NCBI GenBank assembly: GCA_025403435.1
Contig: CM046345.1
Location: 3,479,052-3,543,051 of the forward strand
Source: Artocarpus heterophyllus
Taxonomy: Eukaryota > Streptophyta > Magnoliopsida > Rosales > Moraceae
Reading direction: 5' to 3'
Length of the DNA stretch: 64,000 bases
Positions 37,164 to 50,170 of this stretch are shown here, one piece after another. The notes beneath the pieces are model-generated. The model was not told the origin of the DNA. It ran no database searches and saw only the letters and a list, made by a program, of their open reading frames with translations. The position numbers and the translations under genes were made by a program. Position 1 is the stretch's first letter. Every line of letters starts with the position of its first letter.

Positions 37164-39307
37164 TTCAGATCAAAGTAACAAGAGGTATAGAAAAAATGAG
37201 AAGAGGGAAAGAAATGAGGACAGATAATGGTAAACCAACCATAAACTAAGTAATGCAATATCTTAATACAATACGAAACCAAATATCCATTGTACGGGAA
37301 GGAGGAGGTAAAACAGTCTTTTTTGTGTGAGAACATAAATGACAGAATTTTTTGACAAGTTAATAAGTAGAAATATACCCCGGTATGATCAAATTTGATA
37401 AATTTAGTATTTACTCAAATTTACTACGTGAGACATATTTGGCAGAGTTTTTATAAGTGTTTGGATGATGTATTAAAAGAATCAAAATTTTTTTTAATTA
37501 AAAAAATCATTTTCAACCAATATTAATCAAAATTGACATAAAAACAACAGTGTATTAAAATATTTTTTCCATTCAAATATTAAATTTCAAACATTCACGC
37601 ATCAAATCAAATTGGCATGCTCCACAAGAATTGGTTAGAACGTATCAAAGGACCCCATGCGGTTTCCAGCCGATGTCTCTGACCAAAAAGACCCAAGCAA
37701 AGTCTCGTTGTTTACTTGGTTGGTTCAAGCCCACAAGGTTGGATATTATTAGATTTCGATTAAATTGACTTGACTTAGGCCTTTTGACTGGGTAATAAAC
37801 GGTTGAGTCAGTTCCATACTCAATTATGTTTGGATTTATATTTTTTACATTTTTTCAAGACAACAATAAATGTCTTTCTTGACTTGGTGACCTTTATGTT
37901 GATTTTGCCCATCAATTACTCAAGTTGCTTGATTTATAATAAATGCTGTACACAGCGACTCTAATTCTAACATCAACTTATAAGTTGTTACATTTTTATA
38001 AGTGTTTAAAAAATTTACGTCAATAAATTACATCTACTAATGGATTAGTGATAAATTAAAAATTAATGCAATAGTTGAGACTAAATTTGGCGTTCTTAAT
38101 ATTATATTCTTTAATATAAATTTATCTTTCTGAACCTTTTTACCCAAAATATTCTTACTTCTTTTTTAAAATTATAATATATGTTTATCTTTTCAACCAT
38201 TTAGTTTCTTTATGGGAAATCTTTTCAACCATGTAGAAAAAATAGGTTTCTTTTTCTTTGCTTGTTTTTTTTTTTTTTTTTCCAACACCGAAAAAGGTAA
38301 TTTTTACTTTTTAATTTAGCCCAAGTTCTAATAATAAAGATTGATTGGCTTGTTTTCTAGTAAACCACTTCCCATGTGTTCTTATGATCCTTAAATTTTG
38401 TACTAGCAAATCTTTGATGAATATTATTTAATTTTAATTAGATGTTTCTTATGTTTTTTGTGGAATTTTTTATAATATACGTTACTATCATAAATATCTT
38501 ATTCATGATCTTGTTACTTATTTTACGACTTTACTTGTACCATTTTCTAACTATCATATTATGGGGACCAGACTATGATGCAAAGAGCGTGGCTGCTAAA
38601 TGAACGTCTCAATAAAACAAAGTTTCTCTCCACGTAATACTTATTAAAAAAATAAATATTATTCTTAGTAGTTCCTTTCAGTGGGGAAAAAAAATGGCTC
38701 CATGTGATAATGAATGACATTAAATAAATATAATCAGGACAATTAATTTTTTCAAAAAAAGAATAATCACGTCAATTAATTCCTTAAACGAATGTCTATA
38801 TAGCACGAAGTCAATGAAACCTTTTTAAGTTTTAACTATCTTTACTCTTTTTTTTTTTAATTCTTTTCGTAATCTTGTATTGTACGTATGAAACATTAAA
38901 TATATTCATCAAATGCAAGTTTTCAAGAGGAGTGAAAACAGGCTAATTGGTTGTAAGTCTCGTTCGAGTCACGCTAAGCCCTACTCCATCGTTTCCCAAG
39001 ATTTATTTGTTTTTTTTTTTTAAATTGGGATGAATTATTGGAAAACAGAAAGCCTATTTAGCTAGTGTGAAAACTAATTTAATTTTTTTTTCAAACTTCA
39101 TATTGGCCTTATTCATATGCACGACAGAGAAATTAACATGTTGTACAAAAAAAAATCCGTCGATAAGCTTTGATCGAGAATCTCCGATTGATCCATTGAG
39201 AATCTTTGAAGAAGAGGTTGCCCGCGCAAGATCTGTGGAGAAGCTCCAATTGAGATTCTCTAATCAGACCTGTTGTCGGCCCTCGAATGTCGCCTATAGG
39301 TCGAGGT

Positions 39308-40100
39308 TAGAGATGTTAAAACAAGCTAAACCTAATGGGCTGGTACGAGCACGACACGTTACAAAACAGGTACGGCACTGTACGACACAATTATTAAAAT
39401 GGACTAGCCTATCTCGCTTATTAAATGAACTGGGCTTGGTGCAACTTTTGGGCATGAGCATGTTAAGGGCATAGTACAGTAAGAGCCTGACACAAGCAGA
39501 AGCACGAACATGTTAAAAGCACGATTAATATATAAAATTTAAAACTAATTTTGCTAATATATTTTATATTTTTATAATTAACTTTTTTTAAAAAAGTTCT
39601 AAATTTCTAATAAATTTGATTAAAAAAGAAAAAAAGATCAAATAGATTCTTTGTTGTTGGCAAATTATCAATTGCCAATATATACTTACCCTCTTTGTTT
39701 TATATGAAAAATTAAATAACAGAAACCGCATCATATAAGATTCTACAATATTGTTGTCCTTAGAAAAATATTTTTTTAATCAATAATGCACTTTCTTTTA
39801 TTACAATTTAGTGTTTTTAATTTTTTTCTTTTTTGTAAATTTAACATTAGGCAGAGAAAGACACATTAAAAGCTAAAAGTATAACAAAAAGCATGAATAT
39901 TGATATAGGTATGAGCACGGCCCAAACACTTTATGGGCACAACTCATTAATAAATGGGCCATGGGTTAGGCTTGACGCTACAAAATTTAACTAAGTCAAG
40001 TCTAGCACGACACGATAAATAAATAGGCAGGTCCAGGCACGACACGAGGCACGTTTGAACCTAAATTAGAGGGGCTAAGCCAGCCCATTTGACATCTCTA
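39308..40100. mobile_element. Non-autonomous hAT-type element (793 bp)
   Basis: The left end reads TAGAGATGTTAAA and the right end, reverse complemented, TAGAGATGTCAAATGGGCTGG, a hAT-like inverted terminus. The flanking 8-mers are GTCGAGGT (39300-39307) and GTTGAGAT (40101-40108), matching at six of eight bases with both differences being transitions. The interior is rich in GGCACGA/CACGACAC-type words near both ends and has an AT-rich middle without a transposase. The open frame entering from 39067 is not considered a gene. Confidence 0.75.
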
Positions 40101-40553
40101 GTTGAGATCCATCCCTATCACCCGCCACGCTGAAGTTGCATTGTCCATCTAATCCAAGCTCGCGTCGCGTGAAACTAAGTTGCTTTCGAGCTTCAAGTCA
40201 TCTTCCTCGTCAGATCCAAGTTTTGTGTCTTTGTCCTTATCAAATTCAGATCTATTGTTGGCAATTGTAAGAGCGGAAAAGTCCACAACGGCGATGGTAG
40301 TGGTTACCAACGATCGTTGTGGTTTGTTGTTGTTGTTGTTTTGTTCCTTTTTTTTTTTGGGCTACCAACAACATCGCTGATGCCAAAGATGTCACTGATG
40401 ATAGTAAGGAGAGAGAGAAAGAGAAAGAAGAGGAAAAAATTGTCTTGCCAAGACATTTTTTAAGAGAATTGAAAATTTGCTGCAACATATCCCAAATGGC
40501 GCAAAAAAATCTAGGTGGAATGTGTCCCAAAAAGACATAAAAAATGTCTCTAA

Positions 40554-40710
40554 GGGACATTGGAAAACATTCTGGAGGGACACACAACAAGTCTTGGAAT
40601 GACCAAGAAAAATATTCCGAAGGGACATTGAAAAATATCCTAAAGGGACATGCGACATGTCCTCGAGGGACGCAAAAAAGTCTCAAAGGGACGCATGGAT
40701 ATGTCCCGAG
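40554..40710 (+). repeat. Minisatellite with GGGAC core, period 21-23 bp
   Basis: GGGAC, or a one- or two-base variant, begins at 40554, 40577, 40599, 40622, 40645, 40667 and 40688, at intervals of 23, 22, 23, 23, 22 and 21 bases. The units diverge between cores. Long open frames on both strands here are products of the repeat. Confidence 0.85.
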
Positions 40711-43439
40711 AACATGCTCCAAGTTTGTGATGCAAAAAATTTTAACATTTATGGTAGAAATCAAAATTGAGTTTAAAAAATGGCATACATGTGAATTGCT
40801 CTTCTTTCTTTCTATTTTTCATTCAACTAAATATAGCATTAAATCCCAAAAGTTTGAATACTTTTTGGGGAAGAGACAAATAGTAAATATGTCAAAATAT
40901 GCTATTTACTTTTGGATAAATTACTGCAATAGTCCCCAACTTTTCATAAAAGTAAATATTTGGTCCTTAATCTTTTATTCTTTATTTATCAATCCCCAAC
41001 CTATTAAAAAAATTAGAAGAGGGCAAGAGTGAAGAATATTTTGATAATATATTGGAATGGTTTTTTCCTTCCATAGAATGGGAGGAACGATGATTCAGCA
41101 GAGTGGCTGAATGACCATTCTCTTTGAATGGCTTTTCTCTTTACTAAAAGAAACCAAACGTCAGACTTATATTCCATTCCTTTCCTTTCTATTCACCCCA
41201 ACCTGCCTCAAAGGTTTCCTCTATTCTTAATTAGCTTCCAATTTCCAAAAACAATGTATTCTTCTTTTCTTTTTTTTAATCTTAAATGATGAGAGAGAAG
41301 CACAGAATCGATTCATCAATGATTTTAAAATGCAAATAATAATAATAATAATAAGAGTAATAAAGAAAATTAACTATCAACTTCATAAGGAATATTATAT
41401 ACATACAAAACATGCATGAGGATATAATTATTTGTGTTTTTGTTTTTGATGCATAAATTATAATTTGTGTTAAAATACTCCGGTACCAAGGGGACTGGAG
41501 GGGATTAACCAATGATGGCTTTAAAGACTACTTCTAGATTGATAATTCTTTATTAAGATAATTACACGTATTTGACACAAACCCATTAACAAGACTCCCT
41601 ATCGTATATATTATACTTTCACAAATTATAAGCTCTCTTTTGGTTAAAGGTAAATGTCAGATGGTAGCTCTAATAATTTATAGGCACCTCAAACTTAATA
41701 ATTTGACAATATTTGCTGTCTTTGGAATGGAAAGCTAGCATCCATCAGAAAAGTCAAAAATATTTCCAAATAATAATAATAATTCATCAACAATAGAGCA
41801 AAATAATAGACTTCTAGAACTGCCCTTCCAAAAAATATGGTAATACTGCTGACTTGCAGGTTGTATGGACTATAATACTTTCAAAATCACGTGGTTTGGG
41901 ATGATGTGTGCATTCTTTCTTGGAGTTTTCCCTCTCATATTTATAGAATTGGAATTTTGAATTTTTTTCATTGTTTGTTGAAAATATTGCAGAAGAAGAC
42001 ATATATTAACGAACGAATTTGTGGTCCTTTTGTCCTGCTTGTGACGGCTTATGTTTTTATATATAGGTCCTACTTTTTGGAGAGTAAAAGAGAACGCAGG
42101 AGAGATTCTGTTCCCAAAAAAAATAAAAAAATAAGAAGGAAAGAATTAAAAATTAAACTAAAAATATTATTTTATTATTCATTCATTTATTTCTCGTGTT
42201 GCTGACATCCTATTATTGTTATTTTTTTAAAAAAATCCTTTTATTGTTAAAACAAATATTTGGAACTGCAAATGCCAAGCCTTCCCCTTTTTTTTTAATT
42301 TAGAAAATCATGTCTTTTCTTTTTCTTCTTGTATTTGCACTATATATCTTGTTAAAACAAAAACTCTCTCCTTAAGACTACAAACTGCTACTAACTTCTC
42401 AATTTTTTTTTTACAATTTTGCAATAAAGAAAAAAAAACATATATATTAGAAAAATCATTGAAAAATAGTGCAAAGACAGCCATTGAAAGATTTAAATTT
42501 GAAGAAATAGTACATTATTTGACTATTAAAAAAATCACTTTTGAATAAGCCTCCTTTTATTATTTCCTACAATTTTCTTAATTTTTTTTTGTAATATATT
42601 ACCACATTTTAACTATGTTAATATCCACCGGTTTTCCAAAATATAAACCTTAAAAATGATAATTTTAACTATGTTCATATCCACATTTTAACATGCACAC
42701 ATGTAACAATTTACCTATAGCTTAAGAGATGGATAATAACTAATGAAAGTTCAAAGTGGTTACTAGTTAGAAACGTTCTAACTAATAATTGATTATGACT
42801 GTAGGAAGAAAGCATTGACTGAAATACGTTGTCAATTCAAGTGAAAGTAATATGAAGAAAAATAACGCATAGAAAAGTTCAATTTATGAAATACGAACAC
42901 TCATCAATAATATCGTCTCGTCTTCTCTCCAAAAACTTAAAAGTTATATATTGAACACGAAACCTTTAATTTGAAAACTCTTTTCTAAACAAAATAAATA
43001 ACTCCTTAATTTATTTATTTATTTGTGGTGAACAACACGCAACAATATATAGCAACTTGTCGTTTTGTGAATACTTCCGATTTTTGTGATTTAAGGACGA
43101 TTTTCGTTTGACATCTGTAGCTTTAGCCTTGCAAAAACTTTTAAAATGAAATGGATTTCTTTTTCTTTTCTTTTCTTTTTTTTTTATAGAAATGGGTTGA
43201 CTATTTCATTTTTGTCCATTAATGGAGAGCACAGATCTGTGCTACACGTCTTTGTAAAGTAATAATATTCAACTACACGTTAAACACACTTAATACTGCT
43301 GCAGCTCATTAACTTAAAGTTCCTCCTATAACTTTAATATATTAAATAATGTCCAATCAGTTATATTATATCACTTTGATTAAATATCATTTAGGACAAA
43401 AATTAGATATAATATCTGATCTCTATAAAAATTTGGGTA

Positions 43440-43828
43440 AATCTCATAAATAATTTTTGAAGCTTGTTGTCAATTCTACTTTAGTCCATGACTTTTAAAT
43501 TATCCCAAACTCATCCTGATCTATCAACTTGCTTCAATCTTTAGTCTTTTCATCAATCAAGTGTTAAAAACAAAACAAAATATGGATGATATTTAGTTAA
43601 CATGGTGTTATTTTACATTTTTATATCAGAAGTGCATGGATATTTGGTGTTTTATCAGCAAAATATTATTCTCTATCAGCATCACGTGCATATTCTATCG
43701 AGTTTCTAACACCAAACTAACTGATGAAAAAAAGGACTAAAACTGAAACAAGCTTAAAGATCTAGTATGAGTTTGGGACATTCTAAAAGTTGGAATCAAA
43801 TTAGTAGGGTTGATGACAAAATTAACCT
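43440..43828. repeat. Long inverted repeat / foldback MITE
   Basis: The left arm (about 43468-43558) and right arm (about 43723-43820) are imperfect reverse complements. Shared blocks include CCCAAACTCAT on the left and ATGAGTTTGGGA on the right, with arm length around 90-100 bases and a loop of about 160 bases. Long arms of this kind fit Mutator-like or foldback elements. No transposase is present. Confidence 0.6.
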
Positions 43829-43941
43829 TAAAAATTAACAAGTTCATGTGCCCTCTAGCCTACTTGACCTAGTCTGCTCCTTTTTTCAAGCTGACGATCA
43901 CAAATATTTGCATATTCAACGTCACAAGAATATAAGTATAA

Positions 43942-43963
43942 ACACACACACACACACACACAC
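43942..43963. repeat. (AC)n microsatellite
   Basis: Perfect dinucleotide run about 450 bases upstream of the NAC start codon. Confidence 0.95.
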
Positions 43964-44407
43964 TTTTTATTATAATTAAAACCACAAAAAAAAAGAGACT
44001 GATAATCATGAACTGTGAAATCTACCTGGCTTGAGGTGTACATAATTTGTTGGCACGTCATGGTTGGTCCAATAAATTACAAAGTCTACTATTAATAGTA
44101 ATTGATAACCTTGGACATTTTTATATGAAAGGTCCTGTTTGGAGACAAGAGAAGGCAAACTGTGATGACTTACATAAATATTTCCCTTTGAAAAGGCCCT
44201 TAGTCAATCGAAAGACCTTTGACCTGATAAATTTATATAATTCACCAACTACTCTCAATTATAGCACCATTATATATTTATGTAGGTATGAAGCTTCTCT
44301 CTCTATATATGTAACATGTGTAATGCTCAATTATAGAAGTTAATTGATTAAGGTTTGCTAGCTAGCTAGTTATAGAAAGTTCATAAGAATATCTTCAGCA
44401 GGTGATC

Positions 44408-46742
44408 ATGATCATGGATAGCCCTAACAATAATATTGTTAGCGCTATATTGGATGAAGATCATGATCATGATCATCCTGAGCATGATGATCAAGTGGAT
44501 GTTCCCCTTCCAGGGTTTCGGTTTCACCCAACTGATGAAGAGCTTGTAGGGTTCTATCTTCGCAGGAAGGTCGACAAGAAACCGATCACCATCGAGCTCA
44601 TCAAACCCATTGACATCTACAAATACGATCCTTGGGATCTTCCAAGTACGTACGACTTTATCTATATCTATATCTATTCACGAAACTTTGATTTTTGATA
44701 TGATATCATATTTATCCTTGAAGTAACTCATGCAGGTCCTTGTTTTTTTTTTTTCTTTTTGTTTTTTAGCAGAGAATACATTAGTGTTTGGTTTTCAGAA
44801 GCTTAAATGGGAAGTTGATATCATGGATATGAAAAACGACCAAGTCATGGCTAATTCGTCATCAAATATAACCTGACAATTATATATATACACATATATA
44901 TATATATTTATAATTTTGGCCTTTCCAGACTTGTTATGTTATTATATTTATTGTAAGATTTGGGTTTAGAAACTCGAAGGGTTTTTTAATAAATTTCTAA
45001 TTTCCTTCATGAAATGTTCATGATGCATTTGAAATTTATGTGATGTGACATGCATGAAAAGTTGATTTTGATTGGCTTCAATATGGTTATATATATATAT
45101 GTTGTTTTACAATTACAAGACTGTATAATATATAGGATTGTTTCCTTCGAATATCCCTAGTTAAAACAGGAATCATAGTAGTAGTAATAATAATAATAAT
45201 AATAATAATTTCCCCAATGAATTTATAACCACTCAGCTTTTAAGACTTTCTCATGATTAAAAAAATAATATAATAAAACTACTATTAGATGCATTGTGTA
45301 TATTAGCCGTCTTACCTGAAGATTTCCTCAATTAACTATAGACAGTCACCTGTTAAGATTTTGCCTTGCTTAAAAAAATATATATGTTACATATTATATA
45401 TATTAACCTTAATTCTTAATGAATAATATGGTATTTCTTCTGATCAATTCTCTTCTGTTTCTCACAAGGGTTATAATTCTTTAATGCCATGCAGAAGGCT
45501 CCTGTAGCTCAGGAGATAAAGAGTGGTACTTCTTCTGCAAAAGAGGGAGGAAGTACAAGAACAGCATAAGACCGAATAGAGTGACGGGGTCCGGATTTTG
45601 GAAAGCGACCGGGATCGACAAGCCGGTGCATTCTCATGGAGGAGATTATGGACAAAAAAACCAGTGTATTGGACTCAAGAAAACTTTGGTTTACTACAGA
45701 GGAAGTGCAGGAAAAGGCACCAAAACTGATTGGATGATGCATGAGTTTCGCCTTCCAACCATTAATGACAATTACCATAATCCTACAAGGACTACCACAA
45801 ATAATATTATTCACCCTAACACAGCTAAGGCCGATCCCCAAGAAGCTGTAAGTATATATTAGTGATGATCAATTTAATTAATTTGTTTACTCTTAAATTA
45901 CCGACAACTTAACTAGCGTGTTTCGGAATCTATCTTAAACCGAAGAAAAGCAAGTTATAATTGGTTTGCTACGGTGTTTTTTCTCACATAGTTTAAATTG
46001 ATATATTGTTTTAGTTTCAAAGTATTAGTTCAAACTATGTTCGCAAACGGGTTATATATATTTGTCAATTTGCTTATTTATTAATGTATACATAATTAAA
46101 TAATTAAGCTGTGTCACTCAAGTTATGATTAATTCATCATAAAGAAAAAAATAGAGATGTTTAGTGATTTTCTTTCTTATAGACTTTTTTTCATCATTTT
46201 GTTATCCTTATAAGTTATTTGAACGTAGTTTCAGTTCATGGGATGCAAATAATTAAGATATGTTCTGTTGTATATTTTCTTTTTAGTAGATGAAGAATAT
46301 TATAAGGCACTGGTAGTAATAATCACCACACATTATAAGATTTGTTAAATATTATATATGTTTTGATATATCTTGGTCATGTATATATTTGCAGGAAGTT
46401 TGGACGTTGTGCAGGATATTCAAGAGAAATATGTCATATAGAAGGTACACCCCAGATTGGAGAGAAACGTCTGCTAAACGTCAATATCCAATGGACACAA
46501 TAATTAGCTCTAAGAAATGCAGTAATTTGGAATACTCTAACAATAACAACAACATTAATCTGTCAGAAGCTAATTATAATTACATCGATTTCAGCGCGTC
46601 AGTTACAAGGAAAAATCATCATCATGATCAGGATAAGGAGGAGCAGAAGCCTGTTATAAATCACATGATGATCATGAACAATATAAATAATGGAAGTCAC
46701 AATGTTGGTCAATTGAGCTCCAATATTATGGCCTCATATAGT

Positions 46743-46776
<34 letters not shown>

Positions 46777-46949
46777 TTATGAATGTTCCATATTCCATGA
46801 ATACCTTGTCAAGCTGCTCTTTTTCGCCGTGCCCAGATGAGATTATTAGTGATATTATTGATGATCAGTTCTTTACGCACACAAGTAATACTACTTGGGA
46901 TGAGCTTGGCGCAGTTGTGGAGCTTGCTCTTGATCCAGCTCTCGCGTAA
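44408..46949 (+). CDS. NAC042: NAC-domain transcription factor, NAC042/JUNGBRUNNEN1 group
   Basis: Three exons (44408-44645, 45495-45847, 46395-46949) with GT-AG introns join in phase to 381 aa. The ATG at 44408 gives [10 protein letters not shown] second in-frame ATG two codons later is also possible. The NAC DNA-binding domain spans about residues 34-208: [86 protein letters not shown] and [11 protein letters not shown]. Intron positions (after DLP and before EVWTL) are standard for NAC genes. The C-terminal activation part is Asn/Ser-rich and ends in [19 protein letters not shown], whose TWDEL is a group hallmark. Members are nuclear regulators of stress and senescence. An acidic His/Asp run precedes the domain and a 10-Asn tract lies in exon 3. 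The gene appears intact. Confidence 0.95.
46746..46775 (+). repeat. (AAT)10 microsatellite encoding poly-Asn in the NAC gene
   Basis: Ten uninterrupted AAT codons encode residues 315-324 in the C-terminal region. Being perfect and coding, the tract could vary in length between individuals without loss of frame. Confidence 0.95.
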
Positions 46950-46991
46950 ATATATTAATTTACCAGCTTAGCTATCTAGACATATTGTAAT

Positions 46992-47032
<41 letters not shown>

Positions 47033-47823
47033 TGAATTTAGGCAGATTTATAGCTGCAGTGATGTGGGAGTTATATATGTATTGTTTTGGATTTTTTTTA
47101 CTGGATTCTTTTCCTGTTGGACAGTTTTATCTTATGTATTTGGGAGTACTTTTTTGATAATAATGTATTTGGGAGTACTTAGTTTAGGTGTTGTTATCTC
47201 TGATTGTTTTGTTTAACTGATCGTGTATATATAACTTGTACCAATGCTCTTCTTATTTTGGGTTATATTGTATTATAATATATATATAGTCTAACTGCTC
47301 TTCGAATTTGAAATTCTCCGATCAGCTGGTTAAATGGTCTTGAAAAGTTATGCAAGAAAGATTTTGCTTCAAACTTAAGATATAGGAGATTTCTACGGTA
47401 TGAGTGAAAAATATTTTTTTCAATCTTTAGATTTGCATTAAAAATTTGTATGTTATACACATTTTGTGTTTTTTTACCAGATTTAATAGTAAAATACATA
47501 CACTGCTGGTATAAGTCCCAACTGCAAAAATTAGATCAAAAGATTATGACTTAAAAAAAACCATAAAAAAAAAATTGGTGCTGCTTAAAAAGATAAGAAT
47601 GTACTATAACTGTGTTAGTTCTTCTATAAAAAGTGTTGGACAAAAGTGGTCTAAACCATTTTTTCAGTTACAAATAATGTAAAGCTCTCACATGCTATAG
47701 TAACAATAAAAAAATCACTATAGTGTAAAGTTATCACATGCTACAGTAACACAAAAAAATAGCTACAGTGTAAAGCTCTTACATGTTACAGTAAAAACAG
47801 TTCTAACCACTCTGTCAAACACC

Positions 47824-47860
<37 letters not shown>

Positions 47861-47884
47861 ATATGTGTAGGATACGAGGTTGAC
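46950..47884. other. Interval between NAC gene and retrotransposon nest
   Basis: This is the 3' flank of the NAC gene with (AT)n runs at 47005-47032 and 47827-47858 and one member of the AAGCTCT(C/T)ACAT repeat family (47636-47822). No gene is seen. Confidence 0.6.
47636..47822. mobile_element. MITE-like element, best-preserved member of the AAGCTCT(C/T)ACAT family
   Basis: The left end GTGTTGGACAAAAGTGGTCT and the reverse complement of the right end (GTGTTTGACAGAGTGGTT) form imperfect terminal inverted repeats. Inside, a block like GTAAAGCTCTCACATGCTAC followed by AGTAAC occurs three times, roughly 50 bases apart. It is non-coding and its superfamily was not determined. Confidence 0.65.
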
Positions 47885-48343
47885 TGGTAGGCTCAAGTAT
47901 GTTTGATAACAAAATTGGAACAAGTACAAGAAATTTAAGAGAAATTTGTTTACTCTTTATTGATAACTGATGGTAGTGAATAACCAGATAGGGGCAATTC
48001 GAGTGAACCTTGCACTCCTTATACAAATTAGAGAAAGAATCTAGTTAATGGTCGATATCCCCTTCTCCCCATTTCTTTCCTACTTACACACTATGATTTC
48101 CCTACCTCTCTCTAATCTTGAGGCCCAACTACTTAACCAAGTTCCTTATTTCCTTCCTTCCCTTCCTAAATTCTCGGGACCTCCTTCTCATGCTCACTGC
48201 ATTCCCCCAAAACCACCTCCACATCACCCAATCCTTCTCCTATCAGCCTCAAAGCCAATGCTCTTGCCAACTTAGCCTTTTTTTTAGTGTCGTGTCTAGC
48301 ATATGTAAATCTTATAGGAGGTCTAGAGGGACCATTCACATCA
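47885..48343 (-). repeat. Gypsy 3' LTR
   Basis: Aligns with 56813-57272 over its full length, with scattered substitutions. On the minus strand it starts TGATGTGAATGGTCCC. It forms the downstream LTR of the element. Confidence 0.9.
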
Positions 48344-48399
48344 ATACCCATCCCCCAAAGACGTACCTTGTCCTCAAGGTGAAACTCAGGAAAATGAGC

Positions 48400-50166
48400 A
48401 TTTATCACCTCAAAAGACTCCTAGGTATCATCATGTGCAGGAAGGTCAAACCAATGGGAGAGAACTTCCAAGTCGGAAGATGCACCCCGATGAATCTGCC
48501 TCACCCCACGTAACTCAGCAGGTGTCGCCTCCAACTATAAGTTAGATGTGAGTTGTGAAGGTAAAGAACAGATAGGAAGGGAGCTACCCTTAGCTACCCA
48601 AAGCTGAGACACGTGGAAAACATCATGAATAGTAACTGATGGTGGCAACTTAAGGCGATACGCCACCACTCCTATTCACTTTAAAATCTCAAACGGTCTA
48701 TAATAATGAGGAGCTAATTTCTCAAAATGGCTGCGTGCTAAGGATTGCTGCCTATAAGGATGCAATTTAAGGAACACTAAATCACTGACTCCAAATTGCA
48801 CATCTCTCCATCTACCATCAGCCTGGAGTTTCATCTTCTGCTGAGCTTGTGAAAGATGTTGCATCAATTCTTCTAACAGAGAGTCCCATTCCCTTAATTC
48901 TTGGTCCACAATTGCCACTTGAGAAGTTCCCACAACATAGCAGATTAAGGAAGTGGGATCCCGCTCATATAAGGCACGGAAAGGTGTGCTCTTAGTGGCA
49001 GTATGGAAGCTAGTATTGTACTAGAATTCAACCTCAGGCAGCCATCGGTGCCACTGCCTAGGCGTACTAGATGATAAGCATCTCAAATAAGTTTCAAGAC
49101 AGCGATTTACCACTTCCATTTGTCCATCGATTTGGGGATGATAAACTGTGCTCTGTAAAGAGTAGAACCCTACTGTTTGAATAGTTCTGTCTAGAACAAG
49201 CTCAAAAAGACTCGGTCGTGATCCGATACGATGGTGTGGGGAATCCTATGCAAACGAACCACCTATCAGATGAAGGCAGTAGCCACTAACACGGCTGTAT
49301 ACGGGTGCTTTAGTGGAATAAAGTGGGCAAATTTATTGAGTCGATCAATTGCTACAAGAATTATGATAAACCCCTCCGACTTAGGCAACCCTTCAATAAA
49401 ATCCGTAAACAAGTCCTCCCATACACACTCGGGTATAGGCAAGGGTTGCAAAAGACCTCCGGGAGCTAAAGCCATATATTTATTTGTTGGCAAACCCGGC
49501 ACTTTGCAACATAAGACATCACATCTGTCTTTATACCGAACCAAAACTGCTCTGCTGCAAGACGTTGGTATGTTTTCAAGACTCCCGAGTGCCCCCCAAT
49601 AGCTCCGTCATGATAAGCTTGAAGCAATTCTAAAATAAATGGAGAGGAATGAGATAGGACTAAACGCCCTTAATGGAACAAGCAGTCTCGCTCAATGGTG
49701 AAACCTGGGTGTGCCTTTGGGTCTTGCTTAAGATCTGCCACAATTCGTGCCAACCTATCATCCAAAGCCACCTGTTGTGCCAACTCCTCTATGTTCAACA
49801 CCATGGGAGCTGAAAGAACTCCCAAACCTAACGTAGCTAGCACCCATGATAAAGCATCTGCCACTCTATTTTCCCCTACCTTGTATTGAATTTCAAAGTC
49901 GTACCCCAACAACTTTGACAACCACTTCTTATTCTCTTCACTGATTACTTGTTGTTCTAAAAGAAACTTAAAACTTCGCTGATCTATGTGAATAATAAAA
50001 TGCCTTCCTAATAGATACGGGCACCACTTCTGCATAGCTAAGACTATGGCCATTAATTCTCTTTCATAGATTGATTTGAGACGATTTCAAGGGGAGAGGG
50101 CTTGACAAAAATAAGCAATAGGCCTTTGCTCCTGCATCAAAACTGCCCCCACCCCTACTCTAGAAG
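48400..50166 (-). pseudogene. Gypsy pol remnant: RNase H, integrase, chromodomain
   Basis: Read on the minus strand, the fragment begins at ASRVGVGAVLMQEQRPIAYF (RT/RNase H junction). It continues through WCPYLLGRHFIIHIDQRSFK and VADALSW (RNase H region), [18 protein letters not shown] and [14 protein letters not shown] (integrase core), HYYRPFEILK (integrase C-terminus) and ends with a chromodomain-like LPAHDDTWESF equivalent carrying a stop for the Trp. Several stops and frame changes separate the pieces. The upstream reverse transcriptase is absent because a copia LTR abuts the first residue. Confidence 0.85.
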
Positions 50167-50170
50167 CATT

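Larger units (their letters stand above)
32743..39299. other. Gene-free intergenic DNA
   Basis: No supported gene in 6.5 kb. It contains AT microsatellites (for example 33601-33627), a GA repeat (37131-37163), two or three copies of the AAGCTCT(C/T)ACAT repeat family (35480-35690, 36785-37125) and many homopolymers. Short frames here have no family resemblance that I recognise. Confidence 0.6.
40109..44407. other. Gene-free region upstream of the NAC gene
   Basis: No supported gene. It holds the 22-23 bp minisatellite (40554-40710), a long inverted repeat (43440-43828), a CA microsatellite (43942-43963), an (AAT)n run near 41337 and poly-T runs. The last few hundred bases before 44408 should contain the NAC promoter, but no TATA box could be assigned with confidence. 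Confidence 0.55.

Noticed and set aside
39067..39474. 135-residue frame
   Set aside because: It runs across the boundary of the hAT-type element at 39308 and has no recognised domain.
40252..40764. Long frames on both strands (170 and 162 residues)
   Set aside because: They follow the 22 bp minisatellite, whose period keeps several frames open. The translations are repetitive and unlike known proteins.
44402..44407. GTG two codons before the NAC ATG as a start
   Set aside because: Plant nuclear genes start at ATG. 44408 is the first in-frame ATG.
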